Assembly (NCBI GenBank): GCA_964030475.1
Contig: CAXIPT010000088.1
Coordinates: 1 to 64,000, forward strand
Reading direction: 5' to 3'
DNA: 64,000 nt
Source of the DNA: Tethya wilhelma
Lineage: Eukaryota > Porifera > Demospongiae > Tethyida > Tethyidae
Shown: positions 32,300 to 48,000 of the stretch, piece after piece
Layout of the letters: every line of letters starts with the position of its first letter
Position numbering within the stretch: the first letter of the stretch is position 1
Notes under the pieces: model-generated
Told to the model about the DNA's origin: nothing
What the model saw: only the letters and a program-made list of their open reading frames with translations
The model's database searches: none
Made by a program: the position numbers and the translations under genes

Positions 32300-35200
32300 G
32301 GCATGCAGCTCTTGGGCTTGTTTGCTAGCAGATGTTCAGAAGCTAGCTTTAAATTGGATTCTAGTGAGAAGCTTGCAAGTGAAACTACAGAAAAGATATA
32401 CTGTTGCAAAATCCTGAAAATGTTCTATTATCTTCCATGTGTCTTCCTTGTGATGTCATCACTCAAAATATTTTGCAATGATGTAATGATGAATAATTTA
32501 GCACACGCATTTTGTAATACATGACGTACTAAGTTAAGAGCAATATTTTGTGACGTGAAGAACAACAAAAATTGACGCACCCATAATTACGATGCATTTG
32601 TGAAGACTGGGAACACCAATGGCAAAAGCGACTAAAGAAAGAAATTAAGCAAGTTCATTCAAAAATTATTTTTATTAACCCTTTGTATGGTGTACAGATG
32701 CTTACCACAATTAATTACAAGTCATTATACAAAGTTTCCCGCTTTTTTAGTTTTTGCTTAGACTCGATCATTCAAGATACAAATGAATATCTGTAGTACC
32801 TACAACAGGACTTACTTAAAGTTTGCGCTGTCAGAGTAGGCTATTATAAGAATATCCTAAAAAAACCCTTTTTAAAGTGAATAAGGATGTATATTAGCAG
32901 ACAAACCGTCACTATTGTGTCTTTTCACAATAGCAACCCTTATAGGAGAGCTCACATGCAGTTTTCTGTGAGCTTAGGGCTTTGTATTCATACATGTAGT
33001 TGGTAATTCAGCAGAGAGAGCCTCTTATAGCAACTTTGAATATATAATTAACTTATAATTTGTTTCACTAGATTTTACTGTACGTCTGAATGGCAGCTTT
33101 GGTAATTTTTGTCTTGCATAATGTTCTACAATTAAAACATGAAAAAAACTTTTCACCTGCATTCAATTTTGCAGTTAATAGTATATTGCTGGTTACCAAA
33201 TTGCCAAATATCAACTGTTAACATTAATTTGCTCAGCAATTATGGCAAATATTTCCAGTGCGGTAGTACTGGGTACATAGGAATGGCACGGATGGCCCAT
33301 TAGCGCAATACATTCACACAAATAACTCTGTAAAAACTAAGCGCTTGCCACTAAAAGGTTTCTAAAGCTACTATTTAGCTCATTCTCTTTCCAAAAAGCC
33401 TAAAAACAAGGCCTAAAACCACCGCTAAAGCATCAAACTAAAATATGCCAAACCTCCAATTTTCTCAATCATCTTCTTATTCTTCTTTTTTATCTTCTCA
33501 CGCCATATCTCAGAAATAATTCACTTTGAAGTTAGTTTTTGAACGAACCAACTTGGTTTCTTTGTCTCCACATGGTTTTGGTATAGCTCTTCTGTGCTTC
33601 TCGTTGAGTAGCTAGATACAAGGCAAAAAGTGCCTTCTCCGTATACGTATGGCAGCCATTTATTTCTACAATCATGCATAAATCATTAGCTTGAAAATTC
33701 TAATTCTAATGTGTGTTATTTTGAATCCAAATATTTGCTGCCATGAGCCTGCTTTACCTGAAGATTTCTGGTTAGGCTGATACCTTTCAGCCTTCAATAT
33801 TTGAGGTAAATAAACTACTTTGGTACCAGCAAGACAATTTTGTTAGCCTAATGGATAACTATCAGTTCCTGTGCTGAGTGCTGGCTTCACTTCAATACTC
33901 ACCGGATAGCATAGATTATATAAGCTATAATATACATGCTAAAATTAAGTAACTACCATAATAATACACACAAACTCAATGTGATTTGTAGAATAATTAT
34001 TAGGAAAACATAAGAACAAACAAGTAAAAGAATGTACATAATGAGATATAGGAATGACCAAATTGTAAAAAGAAAGCAAACAAAATGGAATGACTGTTTG
34101 TCAATGAGTGGGTAAAGAATTATTCCTCTGGGCAACATGAGGGACTCCAAACGTAGAAAGAGAGTACTACATGCAGCCCATGCACAGGAAGAATTCTACA
34201 CACACTAAAACAGTCATTCCATCTTGTTCAATTGCTTTCTTTTTTCTATTTGGCCATTTCTATATATATGTGTCACTACATTTTCAATGTTTTTTTTACT
34301 TATGCAATAATCAACAACTGTAAATACAAAAACAACTATATTGACGGACGAAAACTTCAAATTGCAAGAATTAATAGTTATACCTGAGAATCTTTTCCAA
34401 GCAATCTGTACGGTTTCCATTAATCACATGTTCTTTAAAAGTAAAGCTGTCCAAATCTTCACCCCTCATGTATCGTTGAAGGTACTGATATACTCTCTGA
34501 TATCTAGCACTATTGAAATGCTCAACATCTAGTTCTGAAATAGAAAAAAAAGGTAGAAGATATATCTGGCATCTAGTGTATGCACATGCAAGTGCGCAAC
34601 AAGACCTTTAGCGCTATTTTTAACACAAATCGTCCAAGCACTAATTTCTGAAACTGCATGCTGTAACAGTGTAAATAGTTTATATAAAGAACCGCTCAAC
34701 TACAATTTGAAGATAGAGTTGCAACACTTGAAAGGGTACATGTGGCTATAGCAGTGGCTAAATAACTATATAGAGGTCAAGATCGCCGCGATCACAACAG
34801 TGATGTTCAGAGCAGCATTTTCATTACAGCCTTTCATCCAGGTCAGTTATAAGGACAATCATTTTGTAACTGGACAACCAGACTGCTAAAAAGTTCTGAA
34901 TCAGACCAGCTAAGATACAACCAATACTTCATTTGGTTGTTATTTGTAATAGAATTCTATCATCTATGTAACCTATAAGGATTGTACCATTATCAAAAAT
35001 AAAAGTATTCATAACTAATATTGCTATTCATAGACACAAATGTAAAAATCAGGTGCAGATTGCATGTCCATACTAACTATCCCCAAGGGTTTTTGTTGCA
35101 ATGCAACTACACGCTTAACTACTGACAAATAATAGTGAATTTAAAGCAAATTAATCTTATAATCACCAAAACAATGCCACTTTTATCACGCTTGGTTCAG

Positions 35201-38200
35201 AAATTTTCAAGCAAATTATTAAGAAACTTTTAGTATAGTCTTCTAACATCACTATAAGCTTTGTTTTGACCTGCGCTAGCGTCCTTCTGTACCAGAATTC
35301 AATGTTCACAAGAGGTCTCGTTTTCAACTCTCTCTGAGGCTAAGTTCTAGCACTACACCCACCTAATGCTACACATAGTTAGCCTTGTACTCAGGCCTAC
35401 CCAATGCAGCAAGGGTTACGGTAGTCGTTTTGTCTGTGTGTGTGTGTGTGTGTGTGTGAGTGTGTGTGTATGTTCCAACTATATCTCAAGAAAGGCAAGT
35501 CCAGGGGTGAGCCTGAGCAAGTCCCGTAGTATGTGAATGGCTTGAGATTTGCAGGACAGTGACACCAAGTTTATTTTATTCATCAGATACATCCATGATA
35601 TCACTAGAATTCCACTTTTGGATGCGAACATGTCTCTGTATGCCTATGACATCATGCTTTACAGACCCATTCGATGCATTACAGATTACACCTTTTTACA
35701 AGTGGACCATATGAAGAAGTTTTCCCTCAAAACGCTCATGTCTACCCTGACTTGTAAATGAGTATAGCTTTTATCCAGCAGGTGCCAATTAGTGAGAACT
35801 GAGGACCAAGATGTGATTATCACTGCTCAATGTACACGGGTAATGGAGCCAAGAACCTTCTTTCTTCAAACTGAAACAGCAGAAGAGTATAGACAGCCAA
35901 TTGACCAAATTGCACAATTGCTACACCCCCTAGAAGCAAATGCAGCCATTGCACTCAACAACAGAAGGGTACGGCTGGGTATGGGTCTTAAATACTTTCT
36001 ATTCTACTTAGCTATTCACACAATCCACATCATCTTTGCCGATCTTTGCTACTTGTGACAAAATACAGAGTATTAACAAAATGTATTGCAAACATCGGCC
36101 AATAAATCCTGGTTATAGTGTCCACGTAAATTAATCAGTTGCTTTCAGTTCTAACTTCCTTTGGGATTCAGTCTCAGCCATTTTTCCTGTCATCTGCTTA
36201 CATGTTTGTGACGTCAATCACATGATAAGTTTTACCAGGCCTACCACAAGTTTAAGAATTTAACGCGGGAATACAAGTAATAAATTATATAGGCTGTGCA
36301 CCCATTCTAGGTCTCAATATGAATGGTCTTTGTATACACAATGTCAAACCTATGCATGTTTAGTCAGTTTGCATTCTAAATAAGTGGACCGAGGCTTGTG
36401 CACCAGTGGTCCTTTTATTCTTTGAAGTTAACTATATCATATGGTGAATATTAACCGATTACGCGCGAAGTACGCACTTATGTGTACTAAAAATTTCAAA
36501 TTTTTAACACAAAGTACGCACATTTGCGTACTATGACCTTTAGCACTATTGTTTACACAAAGCGCATCTAAGCACCGAACTCTAAACTTCCTGCACAAAT
36601 AGGTAAAGTACCTCTCTATTAAATTCAAAGTTTGAGTTGCAACTCTTGAAGGGGTGTGGCTGTAGTAGTAGCTAAACGACTACAGGTCACAATCAACGTG
36701 ATCTCGATAGTGATGTTTAGAGCAGTGTTTTCTCTACAGCCTTTCAAGGGACAAGCTTCAAAGTTGGTAGGTAAGTGCCGGGATAGTTAGGCTATCAACA
36801 TAGCATCACTTATGTAAGCGTTGCTGCCTAGCTACAAAGAAAGCCTAAGACGGCAAAAAAATTTTAGCGCATTCGACAATTAGATCATTCTGTACTTTGG
36901 CTCTTTCTTTACAGCTAAAAGCTACACTAGAGCAGTAAAGCTTGCATCATAGTTAGCACAAAAGTTGCTTAGCTTCATCAAGAAGAAACACAGTCCAAAC
37001 TGTCTTTGCAAAGAAAATATATAAAATAATGCGTAGGTACTTGAAATTTATATTTTCATCTTCGCGGTATTACGTAATTAATTAATTTCAAATTTAAATA
37101 TACGTGTAATTGGTTAAAGTTCAAATTTCAAGTAGCTACGCATTAATTTTTTTTTGACCCACCCACTAAGCATAGCCATGCACATTGCCACACGCCCCGG
37201 AAGTGGCCTCTTTGTACTGTTAACTCCATAATGCTATATTTTTATCTGATGTACCCGATGTATATGCATACACTTTTTGGACTTAGAAGATTTTCATGAC
37301 AACATCAATTGAAAATGGTCGTCACAATTAAGTGCGTGCATAGCTAGGCATTGGCCTTATATACTTTCGTAACGGAATAAATTCTTTGATGACAATGCCT
37401 GACTATTATGATCTGCCGCCACAAATACTTACTGTGGCACTGCCACAATTTTCAGAATCCTAAATCTGCCCATAGCATATGCAGCCATATCTAAAGAGGT
37501 ACAGATAATTTTTTGATGAAAACGCCTGACTACAATCTGACTACGATCTGCTGCCATGGCACTAATACTTACTGTGGCATGAGGAGTGAGTGTAATTTGT
37601 ATCAAAGAAAGGTAGAATTGTCTATGCTGCAAATAAATTGAGCTGTTTGATATAGCTCAGTGCAGCCATTGAGTAGCTACAGTTTGATCCTCCTCAGCCA
37701 GCCACAAAGCTTGTTGAGTTTATGTGAAGCAGCATCATCTTTTATACAATTGCCTAATAACCTCCAAAGGCATCTACCAGGTTAAAAACACAATACCTAT
37801 ATGTTAAGCTTTGCCAGACTGGAAAACTCCATGGCCTGTGTGTATGTTATCAGTATGTGAGAGTTAAGTTACTTTCAGTTGGTACTGGTCAAGTTGGCCA
37901 GCTGATAGCTTGCCATGGAACCAGCTGAGCAATTAAGGTCTAAAGGCTGGCAGTCTGGCTGGTTAGTGGCAGGCTAAAGTGCAGTGCCGCACGGCTATGC
38001 AAATACGATTGAAGCTAGCCCTTTACCAGAGTGTTGACCGCCTGAAGTTTCTAAGTCCAAAAAGTGTGAAGAGTCACCTACTGTACATACAATAAACTGT
38101 ACTAAACAATAGTTTGGGATACATTAAATGTGGTATATATAGTCAAAGAACATACGTACTTGGGCTTCGGATAGCATCTGCTTGCTTTGGACTTAAACAG

Positions 38201-38909
38201 TTCACAATTGGAAATAAGTAGAGAATTTCCCTTGCTTGCCTTACATGCTTCGAATCACTAACGAGTGCCTAAATACAGAATAAAATGTTTGCTTATACAC
38301 ACACCAACTAGATTTGACACAAATATAACTGAATTTCGGAAAACCGACCAGGCAGTACCAATCTTTGTTTGTTTACTAAAGAATTCAATTTCTAAATGAG
38401 AAATACGCACCTTTGCATACTAGCTATAACCTTTAGAAAAAAGCATCTAAGCACTGAGCTCTGAACTATGTACACAAAATTAACAGGTAAAGTACTTTTC
38501 TACTAAAATACTAAGTTTGAGTTGCAACTAGCTCTCAAAGGGGTGTGGCTGTAGCAGTAGCTAAATGACTAGAGGTCGCATGATTGATACAAATCACCAT
38601 AGTGACGTTTAGTGCATGCAGTGCTTTTTTCTAAAACCAAGCTTTAAAGTTGCTACATTGGTGCAGGGAGAGTTAGGCTATACAGCTATAGCATCGCTTT
38701 TGTAAGTGTTGCTGCCAAGCTATAAAAAATGCCTATAACGGCAAAAAAAAATTTTTTTCGTCTTTGACGATAGAATTACAGGCACTACAAGTTTAGCTAA
38801 CTGTTAATGAGATTGTCGACAAGGGTTACCACTGTCATCTGTATCCAACAAAGAAGTAAGATAGAGCCTGCAGCTAATCTTTAACAAACAAACATTGGGA
38901 GTCTGCTTC

Positions 38910-38949
<40 letters not shown>

Positions 38950-38993
38950 AAACAACACGCCACGAAGAGGTGCAAGTGGGGAGGAGCTCAGGA

Positions 38994-39059
<66 letters not shown>

Positions 39060-42000
39060 ACACAAATGCATACACAGATAAACAAAAACAATAAAAAAGC
39101 TGAGAGGAGAGAAGATAACAATCATAATAATGAAGAACTTAATTTGTGATCATTTTTGGAAATTCACAGCTTGTCACACCTTTTGACATTAGAAAATGAC
39201 CATAGTTGTCTATAATTTGTACATTTATCTTGAATATTTTTTTCCATAATTGATATTTCAAATTTTGCAACTCATTCTAAAGTTGTTCAGTCTTTCTTCT
39301 ATCTGATGATGTTTAATATGATAGGTATAATTGTCTTATTTTACCGCAGCATTTTTCACTTGAAAGAGACAACTCTAGCCAGTCACTCTATTGCAACTGA
39401 GCTGGCAGATCCAGCAACCCTCTAGATTTTCTCCAATTATAAGAAATTTTAATAAAAAATTGCAACACGTGGTGATGTTGTTTACTTACTTTTTGCCAAT
39501 CACTGTGTTAAGAAAAAGTGAGTTTATAGCGCAGCAAAATTGGATGAAAGTTCAGTTTGAAGGTACTTGGTAGCATTACAGTGGCGTAGCCAGGATTTTA
39601 GAAAAGAGGGAGCAATAAAAATATTGCGCGCAAAGCGCGCCGCAAATTTTATGCGACCAGAAACCACACCCACTTAATTAGCAAACTTTAGCCCCTCCCA
39701 TTCATTAAATTGAACCGCAGCATGCGCTTGCTAGATCGAACGCTCTCTAAAGTTTTGTAGAAGCAAAAAGAAAGCTTTTAAAAGTTGTTTTGTATTGAAT
39801 TCTGGCCAAAGATGACTGTTAAACAGCTTTACTAAAGTAAGTGCACGAAAGAATAGCGCATTATAATACCAAAGCGTAAATTTCGCGACTGAAAAAAGGG
39901 GGGGCAAATGCCCCCTGTGCCCCCCCCTGGCTATGCCACTGGCATTACTAATGTACAGTGAGCAGTGATAGTCGCACCTCACTAATTGGCACCTGCTGAA
40001 TCAAAGGCTCTACTAATTTGCAGTTCAAAGACGACATGAGCATTTTGATGGAAAACTTCTTCATATGTATGTTCCAGACTGTTTAGATTTTGATTTCTGA
40101 CGACGCAAATGGGTCCTGTGGGCTATAGGAGCCCAAAACAGATTGTCATAAGTTTTATATCCCTGCATGCATGTAGACGAAAAACAGCTAGCCAGATGAT
40201 ACATGCTTATTATTTTGGCATCCAAATTAGTCAAGTCAGTGGTTTCATTGCATGACTATATATACTCTGTCTGAGCTAAGAAGTCCATGCCAATATGGTC
40301 TGGCCCATATATAGCGACATCCTTCACTGAGTCCAATTGTTAGTTATTTCAAGATGCCTTTATAGCATGGAATAGACTATATAGGCTGTGCACCTATTCT
40401 GCTCACTTAGGTCTCAATACTCATGGTCTTTGTATACACAATATCACACATGCATGTTTAGTTTTACATTCTAAATAAGTGGACCGAGGCTTGTGCACCA
40501 GTGGTCCCTTTTTTTTTTGAAGTTAACTACATCATATGGCGAATATTAAAGTTCCATTTTTAAGTAGCTACACATTATTTTTTTTATGAAGACAAATCGT
40601 ATACTTTGTTTCTTGTATAATGCAACTAAGCAACATTATCCAAGCCTTGCTGCTCTAGTGTAGCTTTTAAAAAAGAGACTATAAGTATATGGGTGGGTTT
40701 AATAGGCTAGCACATATCTAAGCTTATAGTTTACTAAGCACTTGCATTCTCCATACTCCAGAGAAAAAGTTACATTATTGCTCAATTAAGGTCCCACTAC
40801 ATCCGTTGATCCTCCGTTACGTACACAAACACACAGACAAAACTTTGATTATATATATTATATGTCTGTATATGTTTCTATCTCCATTGAGTCTTTGCCG
40901 ATGTCTATGCCTATATTATGTGAACTTATGACTCACTCAGCTAGTTTACCAGTTTCAAATATCATTTCACTTACCTTTTTCAGCAAGGTCAATTCTACAA
41001 CAAAATACTGACTAGGATGGCATCTCCAAATGCGACCAAGGTTGTCAGTTACACTTTTCAGTATCAATAATTGAAATAGTATGACACCAATTTCACTTCT
41101 GACCTATAAATATTACAATCATCATTATTATGAACAAATATATAGTATTACAACTTTATGATTATAAATATGACACAAAATACAACCTAACTTACTGTTG
41201 GAGAAATATTAATATGAATTATTTTGCACGTCACTTCAGGCAATGAAAGATTTGTCAAGACATTTAGCAGTGATTCTGATGATACATTTGGTCCATGAAT
41301 AGGAACACTGACATATACCTCATCAATACTACATTTCAGGCTGGAGGCTAATTTATGTGCCATTTGCTTTATGTACAGAGATTTACCCATCCCTGCTCTG
41401 TCTGAAGTGATCAGTCGAACACATGATCTAAATAAAACAGAATTGTATTTGCATGGATAATTGTCTACAATCGTAATAATTATTATATGCATAAGTAGTA
41501 AAAATAAGTGTAGGAATGGACAGTACAGTAAAAGCAATTAAACAAAGCATATCTCTGAATTTCGACACAGGTACTTCATTTTCATGAGTCAATTGCAAGT
41601 TTGGATTCTGTCATTATAAATGTCGGTTTTTTAATTGGCTCATAAGTCAATGCAAACAATCACTTGAATATAATTTGGATGATGTAACAAGCAGTAGAAT
41701 GTAAGTACACAGTAAATTATAGGTACAAAAAAAATGAAGAAGTCATGTGCTGAGATTCAGAGACTTGCTTGTTTCATTGCTTTTACCGAACTGCCCATTC
41801 TTATACACTTCTCAATTTATAAAATATGTACTACTTGTTCATTCATGCACTTTTTTTAAACACCAAGGTGCTCAATTGCATAGAAACAATCGCACCACAG
41901 AGACTAGTCAGTCTCTACAAAAAGCAGACATGTGTGTATACCTACATCAAAATGGCTAAAAAGTACAGTATTTTTTAATATCAAGAGTGTCAAAGCTGCC

Positions 42001-45000
42001 TAGATTTTTTGCTGCCTTTTGGCAAGCAAATGAGTCAAAAAGGACATACTATATACAGATGAAATCAAGTCTCACTATATGGTCAAAGTTGGCTCAATGC
42101 CTTTTGTTTGCCTGGTAATCACGTTCAAGGAGAACAAAATTGCACTGTTGTAGCTTGTTGCCAGCGCTCTCTCCAGAGTCCTCTAGAAATTTTTTGCCAG
42201 TTTTCTTTATTAATTATAGTAAGAAAACTGTACGGGGGAGGCTATTAAATGCATTTGAAGGCATAGTCTTCTTTTCTTGAATATTTATAAGCATGAACAT
42301 TTTGTATTGTGTCAATGGGACAGTCGCCCTATTCGTATCATACGTACGGTAGTACGTATAGTAGGAATGGGCCGACTGTCCCATAGACACAATACAAAAT
42401 GTTTATGCTCATAAACTTTCAGAGAATGACAGCTAAGCCTTCAGACATGGATTAAAGCCTCCCTTGGATAGTTTTCTAAGTTTATGCATCAACAAAACTC
42501 ACAGAAACTTTCTAGAGCACTCTGGAGAGAGCGCTGGCGGGAAGCCAGAACAGTGCAATTTTGTTTTCTTCTTCCTTCCTTCCTAACTGACATCCATCCA
42601 TCCATCATGTAGCCATCTTGTTGTAGGTAAAGGTCGTCAACAGACCACGTGGTTTGCATGCATATAATGCGCATGCGCATCAAGTGTACTTGAAAGCAGT
42701 AGCTCATGCTTTTTGTAGAGACTGACCAGTCTCTGAAAGCTTATACTCCTTTGCAATTGAGCACCTTAGTGTTGAAAAAAGTGAACGAATAAGTGTAGTA
42801 AAAATTTCATAAAAATTAGCAGTGTAGGAATGAGCAGTGCTGTAAAAAGGAAGGAAACAAGACTGGGACTTTAAATTTTGGCACGTGACTACTTCATTTT
42901 CAAAGTTTTCCAAGCTCACATAGGTTGCCTGTTTACCTTCTAATTTATTTAAATAAACCATGACTTAATTGGAATCAGAATCATTTAATCATGATTCCAT
43001 GATAGAGACCACGGAAATGAAGTAGTCATGTGCCGAAATTTAAAGTCCCAGTCTTGTTTCCTTCCTTTTTACAGCACTGCCCATTCCTTTACTGCTAATT
43101 TTTATGAAATTTTTACTATACTTGTATATATTAGCTGCCTAATTCTGTATTTTCACCACACCTATACTTATAACCTTGTATACTCAAATTACTATACTAT
43201 AGGTAGTGCAATATGCCGCAAGTTGGTTTACTCAGAGAAAGTCACATATGCTCAGCATGTTAAAGGGTTAAATTTTAGATTTTTTTTTTTTTTTTTTTTT
43301 GCATCCAAATGTGCGTGAGTTCTTAATTGTGGCTAGAACAGTTTAAGTATGTATGTAAATGCATGATTACATAATACTCACTTTTCTATATCAACTTGAG
43401 ATGCTACATTGCCTCTGCATACTGATGGTTGTGAAACAAAATGATTCTTTAAGTATGATTGTAATGAGGGCAGCAATAGGTCGAAATTCAACACCAAAGG
43501 TCTTTTGTACAAATGAAATTTTGAAACAAATAAGGAGGAGTCTTCTACTTGTTTACTGCAGATTATGACAAGACGATAACCTATAGAGAGGTATAATACC
43601 AAACCTTTGTGAATAAACATTAAACTAAAACACTGAGCACGGAATAATGGGTACACAGGAATGGCACGTATGGCCTATAATAGCCCAAAACAAATATTAC
43701 ATAATTTCAACTCTGCAAAAACTGAGTGCTTGACACTAAAAGCTAGGCTTCTTGTGGTATTTAAAGTCCATCTGGTTTGAAATTGCCAGTAGAAAAACTT
43801 GAATAACTTTCTAAATATCCAACCAATTTCAAAATTTCAAGCACCATTCGAAAGCACTTGTCCTCCCCATTCTTTTGATTTCTTTTCCAGCTTCCTATGC
43901 TTTACCAGTCAATAGTTAGCTTATTTTATATATTTTAAATAAGACAAACTACTGTGTTACACTACCTTTCTATTGCTCAGGGCAGTTAAGGCAGATCAGT
44001 TGGAATACTGCAGTTTAATATTGTCAAAAATGACTTTATTCAGTGAAGCAGTGACTGTATTCTATCAATGTAGAGCCTATACTACTATGTTTATTTTATA
44101 GCATAGTGGTAAAAGATATTCATGATGCATGGTTACCATGGATAAGCTAATTGGTTATGAATATTAGTGGGGGTCAAAGTTTATTTGCCTTAAATGCTAA
44201 TTTGCCGTCTCCGGCTACGAAAATGCTTTGTAATCGCTACGTATTTGATATCAATGAAAAGTAATTAACACAATAGAATGCTATTCTGACTGGAAACGCT
44301 GCACAAAATCTAGCGCTAGCTAACTATTAATAATAAAATACAATTTCAATGCCATATGCAGAGCTAATTAACGATTTAGCTGCTCACCTTGCTCTTATAG
44401 AATATTTTTTTTAAATTTTTATATATTTTATATATTTTTATTTCTTTCATTATATGTGACCGAATTTTGGAAAACCGACCAGATGTAGTAATATGCGAAT
44501 TTTGAGATAGCGCTTGCATTGTAATCTACGTCATATCAGCTAGCTATTTTCTAAATTTGAAGCGGCTAGGCGCTATAGTTTTGGAGATATGAGCTCAAAT
44601 ATACCGACCGTTCATTCCAATTTTACTCGCTAAAATCGTGAGCGAATACGTTGCTAAGCGCGAGTACACAACAAACAATTTATGTTTGTGGTACAATTTT
44701 AGCGTAGTATCAGAATATGCATGAAGTTAGTTGAAGCGCTAGTTAAAACTTACTTTATGAGCCTTTTTAAAGACACAGAAGACCAGGGAGCCTTCCAGGA
44801 GGATTCAACAACGAGGTAAGTAAGTCTACTAAGTAGAATAATGTAGCGGGTGGGCTGTAACTAGAGTAACTAAGCTATAAATGGCGCAGAAATAAGCGCC
44901 CAATATTAATGCATGCATCTATAGCTATTCTAACTGTAGGAAACAGTTTATAGCTGATATACTTATTGCCCATAATAAGAAGTGCTTAGCTTCTTTCCCC

Positions 45001-48000
45001 CACAAATTTCACTGCAAATTTATTATACACAATGTACAATACATTCATTCATTATTATGCACAGATAAACAGCTCCTAGCATAGCCCAGCGATTCTGCAA
45101 CACTGTGGGCCATCTTCTGATCATCTGGAAGAGATTTCTTTGTGCTAGAAGTGTTTAGTTCATGAACAATGCATTGTTTTTTTGTTGCACATTAAATATG
45201 CAAGATTATAATGAGATGCAAAGCAGCAGCTGCATCATGTACTTATCAGAATAATTAATCAATGAACATGGCAACGCATCCCGTGTACTAACGGGAGAGA
45301 AGCTAGCCATGGCTGACATAGCTGCATTCAAACGCTTATATCTCAGCAATAGAAGCAGCCCCACCCGTAAAATCACGTCTGCAGCTCGCCAAGGTGTGCC
45401 CCTCCCCATTGGTGCAAAAAAATTAATTTCGCGCGCGCGTCGCGAATTACACTACAATCGCCGATTACTACAAATAAAGTTTTACTACATCTGGTCGGTT
45501 TTCCAAAATTGGGTCACATATTTTTTATATTTTTCCTTTTTCGTAGCCGGGCGGCAACTTTTAGTGACTAACTTCGATCACTTGCATAATAAATAAGCGG
45601 CTAGTATTGCTTACCATACTTTTGATTTAAATATTCATTAGTTTATGTAAGCGAACAAGCATTTTACAAGCAATTTACAAGCCAATTAAAAGCCATTTAC
45701 AATTTGCAGCTGCAAGCTATAGTAGATCTGCCTTAACCTACCTGAGTACCTGTATGACTGCTTACACCAGCGTGGTCCTAGCTGATCTTGGAAAATTTTG
45801 TGCAAAAGTTGGAGAATTCGAAGTTCAATAGATTTCCGAGCGTCTTTGGCTTTCTTTCTCCTTGGCTTTTAGCAACTTCCAAACTAAACTCATAAATATA
45901 TAGACTAACTATCCCTTTACTACCACAAGTAGCGCTAAGCTTCTAATCCTAGAGACTACAGAGAAAACGAGCCCAGAAAACTTATCTTCGCGATCGTGAC
46001 CTCTCGTGGTTCATGACCTCATAACGCCACACCTACTTTTGGGTTCCAGCTCAAACTTGGTATTTTACTAGAGCAGTACCTTTTTCTAACTGCACACCGA
46101 GTTTAAAGTTCACTGCTATTGCACGTTGCCCGGAGGCGCGCGCTAAAGCTGCAATGACGAGTACACTCGTCATCCGTATTTCGCGTGCATGCAATAAATG
46201 ACGAGTATACTCGTCATCCGGCTGTAAAGGGTTAAGGTGCGAGTAAAAATGATTCCAATTAATTCTCTTTTGTTGCTAAAATAAAAAATTAATATTGATT
46301 GTGCTGCTTTAGTGCTAAAAATCTTGCCAACACAGAATCATATTACAAGCAAAATTTTGTCTGTGTGTGTGTGTGTGTGTGTAACAGAGGGTCACCGGAA
46401 GTGATGCAACCTCGAGCTAAAACGCTACGTTTTCTTTGGACTGTGAAAAATGCAAGCTATAAAAAGTGTACCTTGAGAACTAGCTTATAGATAGTATACT
46501 AGCCTAGGATAGAATCACAGGCGCTACAAGTAAGGCTAACCAGTGGGGTATGTTTCCAACGAAGTAGCGTGATATAGAGAGAAGCCAATTAATCTTTCAC
46601 AAAAGAAGCATAGCAAGGGGAGAACTTTCGCTTTTAGAAGTCTGCTTCTCTGTCGCTGTACAGGAAACACAGCTAGCCAGATAACGAGTTTCTTTGCCAG
46701 CTGATTTCAAAGTGCTTCTTTACTTTGGCCATCTCAGCAATTTACCTCACTACGTGACGTCACAAGCGACCACTTTCTGATTTCCTCCATTTAGCAGAGC
46801 ATGATTAAACACATGCAGCATTGCTTCCCTTTGAGTTTCCAATTGCTTATGCCAGTATTGATATGATTGTTGTGTGTTGCTTCAATTGCAAACTTAAGGT
46901 TGTCCTAAGCCAACTAACCACAGAAGAATATTTATGCAAAATAGCTTTGCTCATCAATTTTATCTCATTTGCATAAATATTTGTCACTGCGCTAATGGGC
47001 CATCCGTGCCATTCCTGTGTACCCAGTATAGTAAATACTGGCTATAAAAAAATCTATACAAACATTATATCTGAAACATACCTGTATTACCCTGTGACAA
47101 TTCTCCGAATGATCTAAGAACTTTATCAGAAACTTGATATGATAGTCGATCAGCATGAGCTAAACAGAATATACGACGAAAATCAGGATCACCCATAGCA
47201 CGTCGCCACAACAAGGTTACCTGGAAGAAATATGTAATAGCTAGGTTTACAATTTTCATCTGAATAGGTCTCTAATATAAATTAACATTAATTTGGCAAT
47301 TTTCATCAAAAATTAATTTGTAGATATAGCTACCTCTTCTTCAGTGGTATTTTGGGTGCATATGAGAATTTCATCTTGAGAGGGAAGTGGAAGGCTTGGG
47401 TCTTGCATATATAATGATAGTGCAACTTGCAAAATGTGCTCTGAAGGAAGATATCAATAAATAAAATAAACTTGTCCAATCAAAAATTAAATGTACTGAT
47501 AATGTGCCGTGCAAAAGTAACATGCAGTAACAATGGCATTAAATGATATAATATGATATGTGACCAGTCAAGCAAAAACCTGATTTTTGGGAAATTAATC
47601 ATTTTCCAAGTAAAAATTAATGTGGTTTAATTAAGTTAATTCTCATTGTTTTGCGCAAAATTTTTTTTATTACCACAGGTTGCACTGCAATTCAGCTTGC
47701 CAAATGCAAATTTGAGGAATGGAGCTGCTTCTACTGCAGAGATGTAGTCAGCAACGTCAGTCTCATTTATTTCTATTTAGAACAGTTGCTATGCTGTGCA
47801 ACAGACTGAAAACATATCATGGAATTGGTCTTCAGTTTATGAAATGAGAAATTCACTTCAAAATTTGAAGGTGTACAAATTTGTATACTCTTCGTAATTT
47901 TGGAGGTGTACAAATTTGTACACCTCATAGATACGCAACATTTCACTTTGTTTAACTAAAATTTTCTTACATTCTAAAGATGACAATTTTTTTCTGGCAA

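Larger units (their letters stand above)
30871..33255. other. Intronic sequence with CA/TG microsatellites
   Basis: 31380-31470 and 31860-32020 are TG/TGTA-rich low-complexity sequence; 31618-31680 and 32201-32299 are CA repeats, the latter holding 15 Ns (32216-32230). The many His/Thr or Cys/Val frames here are translations of the microsatellites. I see no exon. Confidence 0.7.

Noticed and set aside
31538..32524. Several His-Thr or Val-Cys rich frames
   Set aside because: They run through CA/TG repeats, one across an N gap; no conserved protein is seen.
38881..39149. Poly-Tyr/Asn and His-Thr/Cys-Val frames
   Set aside because: Translations of adjacent ATT and CA microsatellites.
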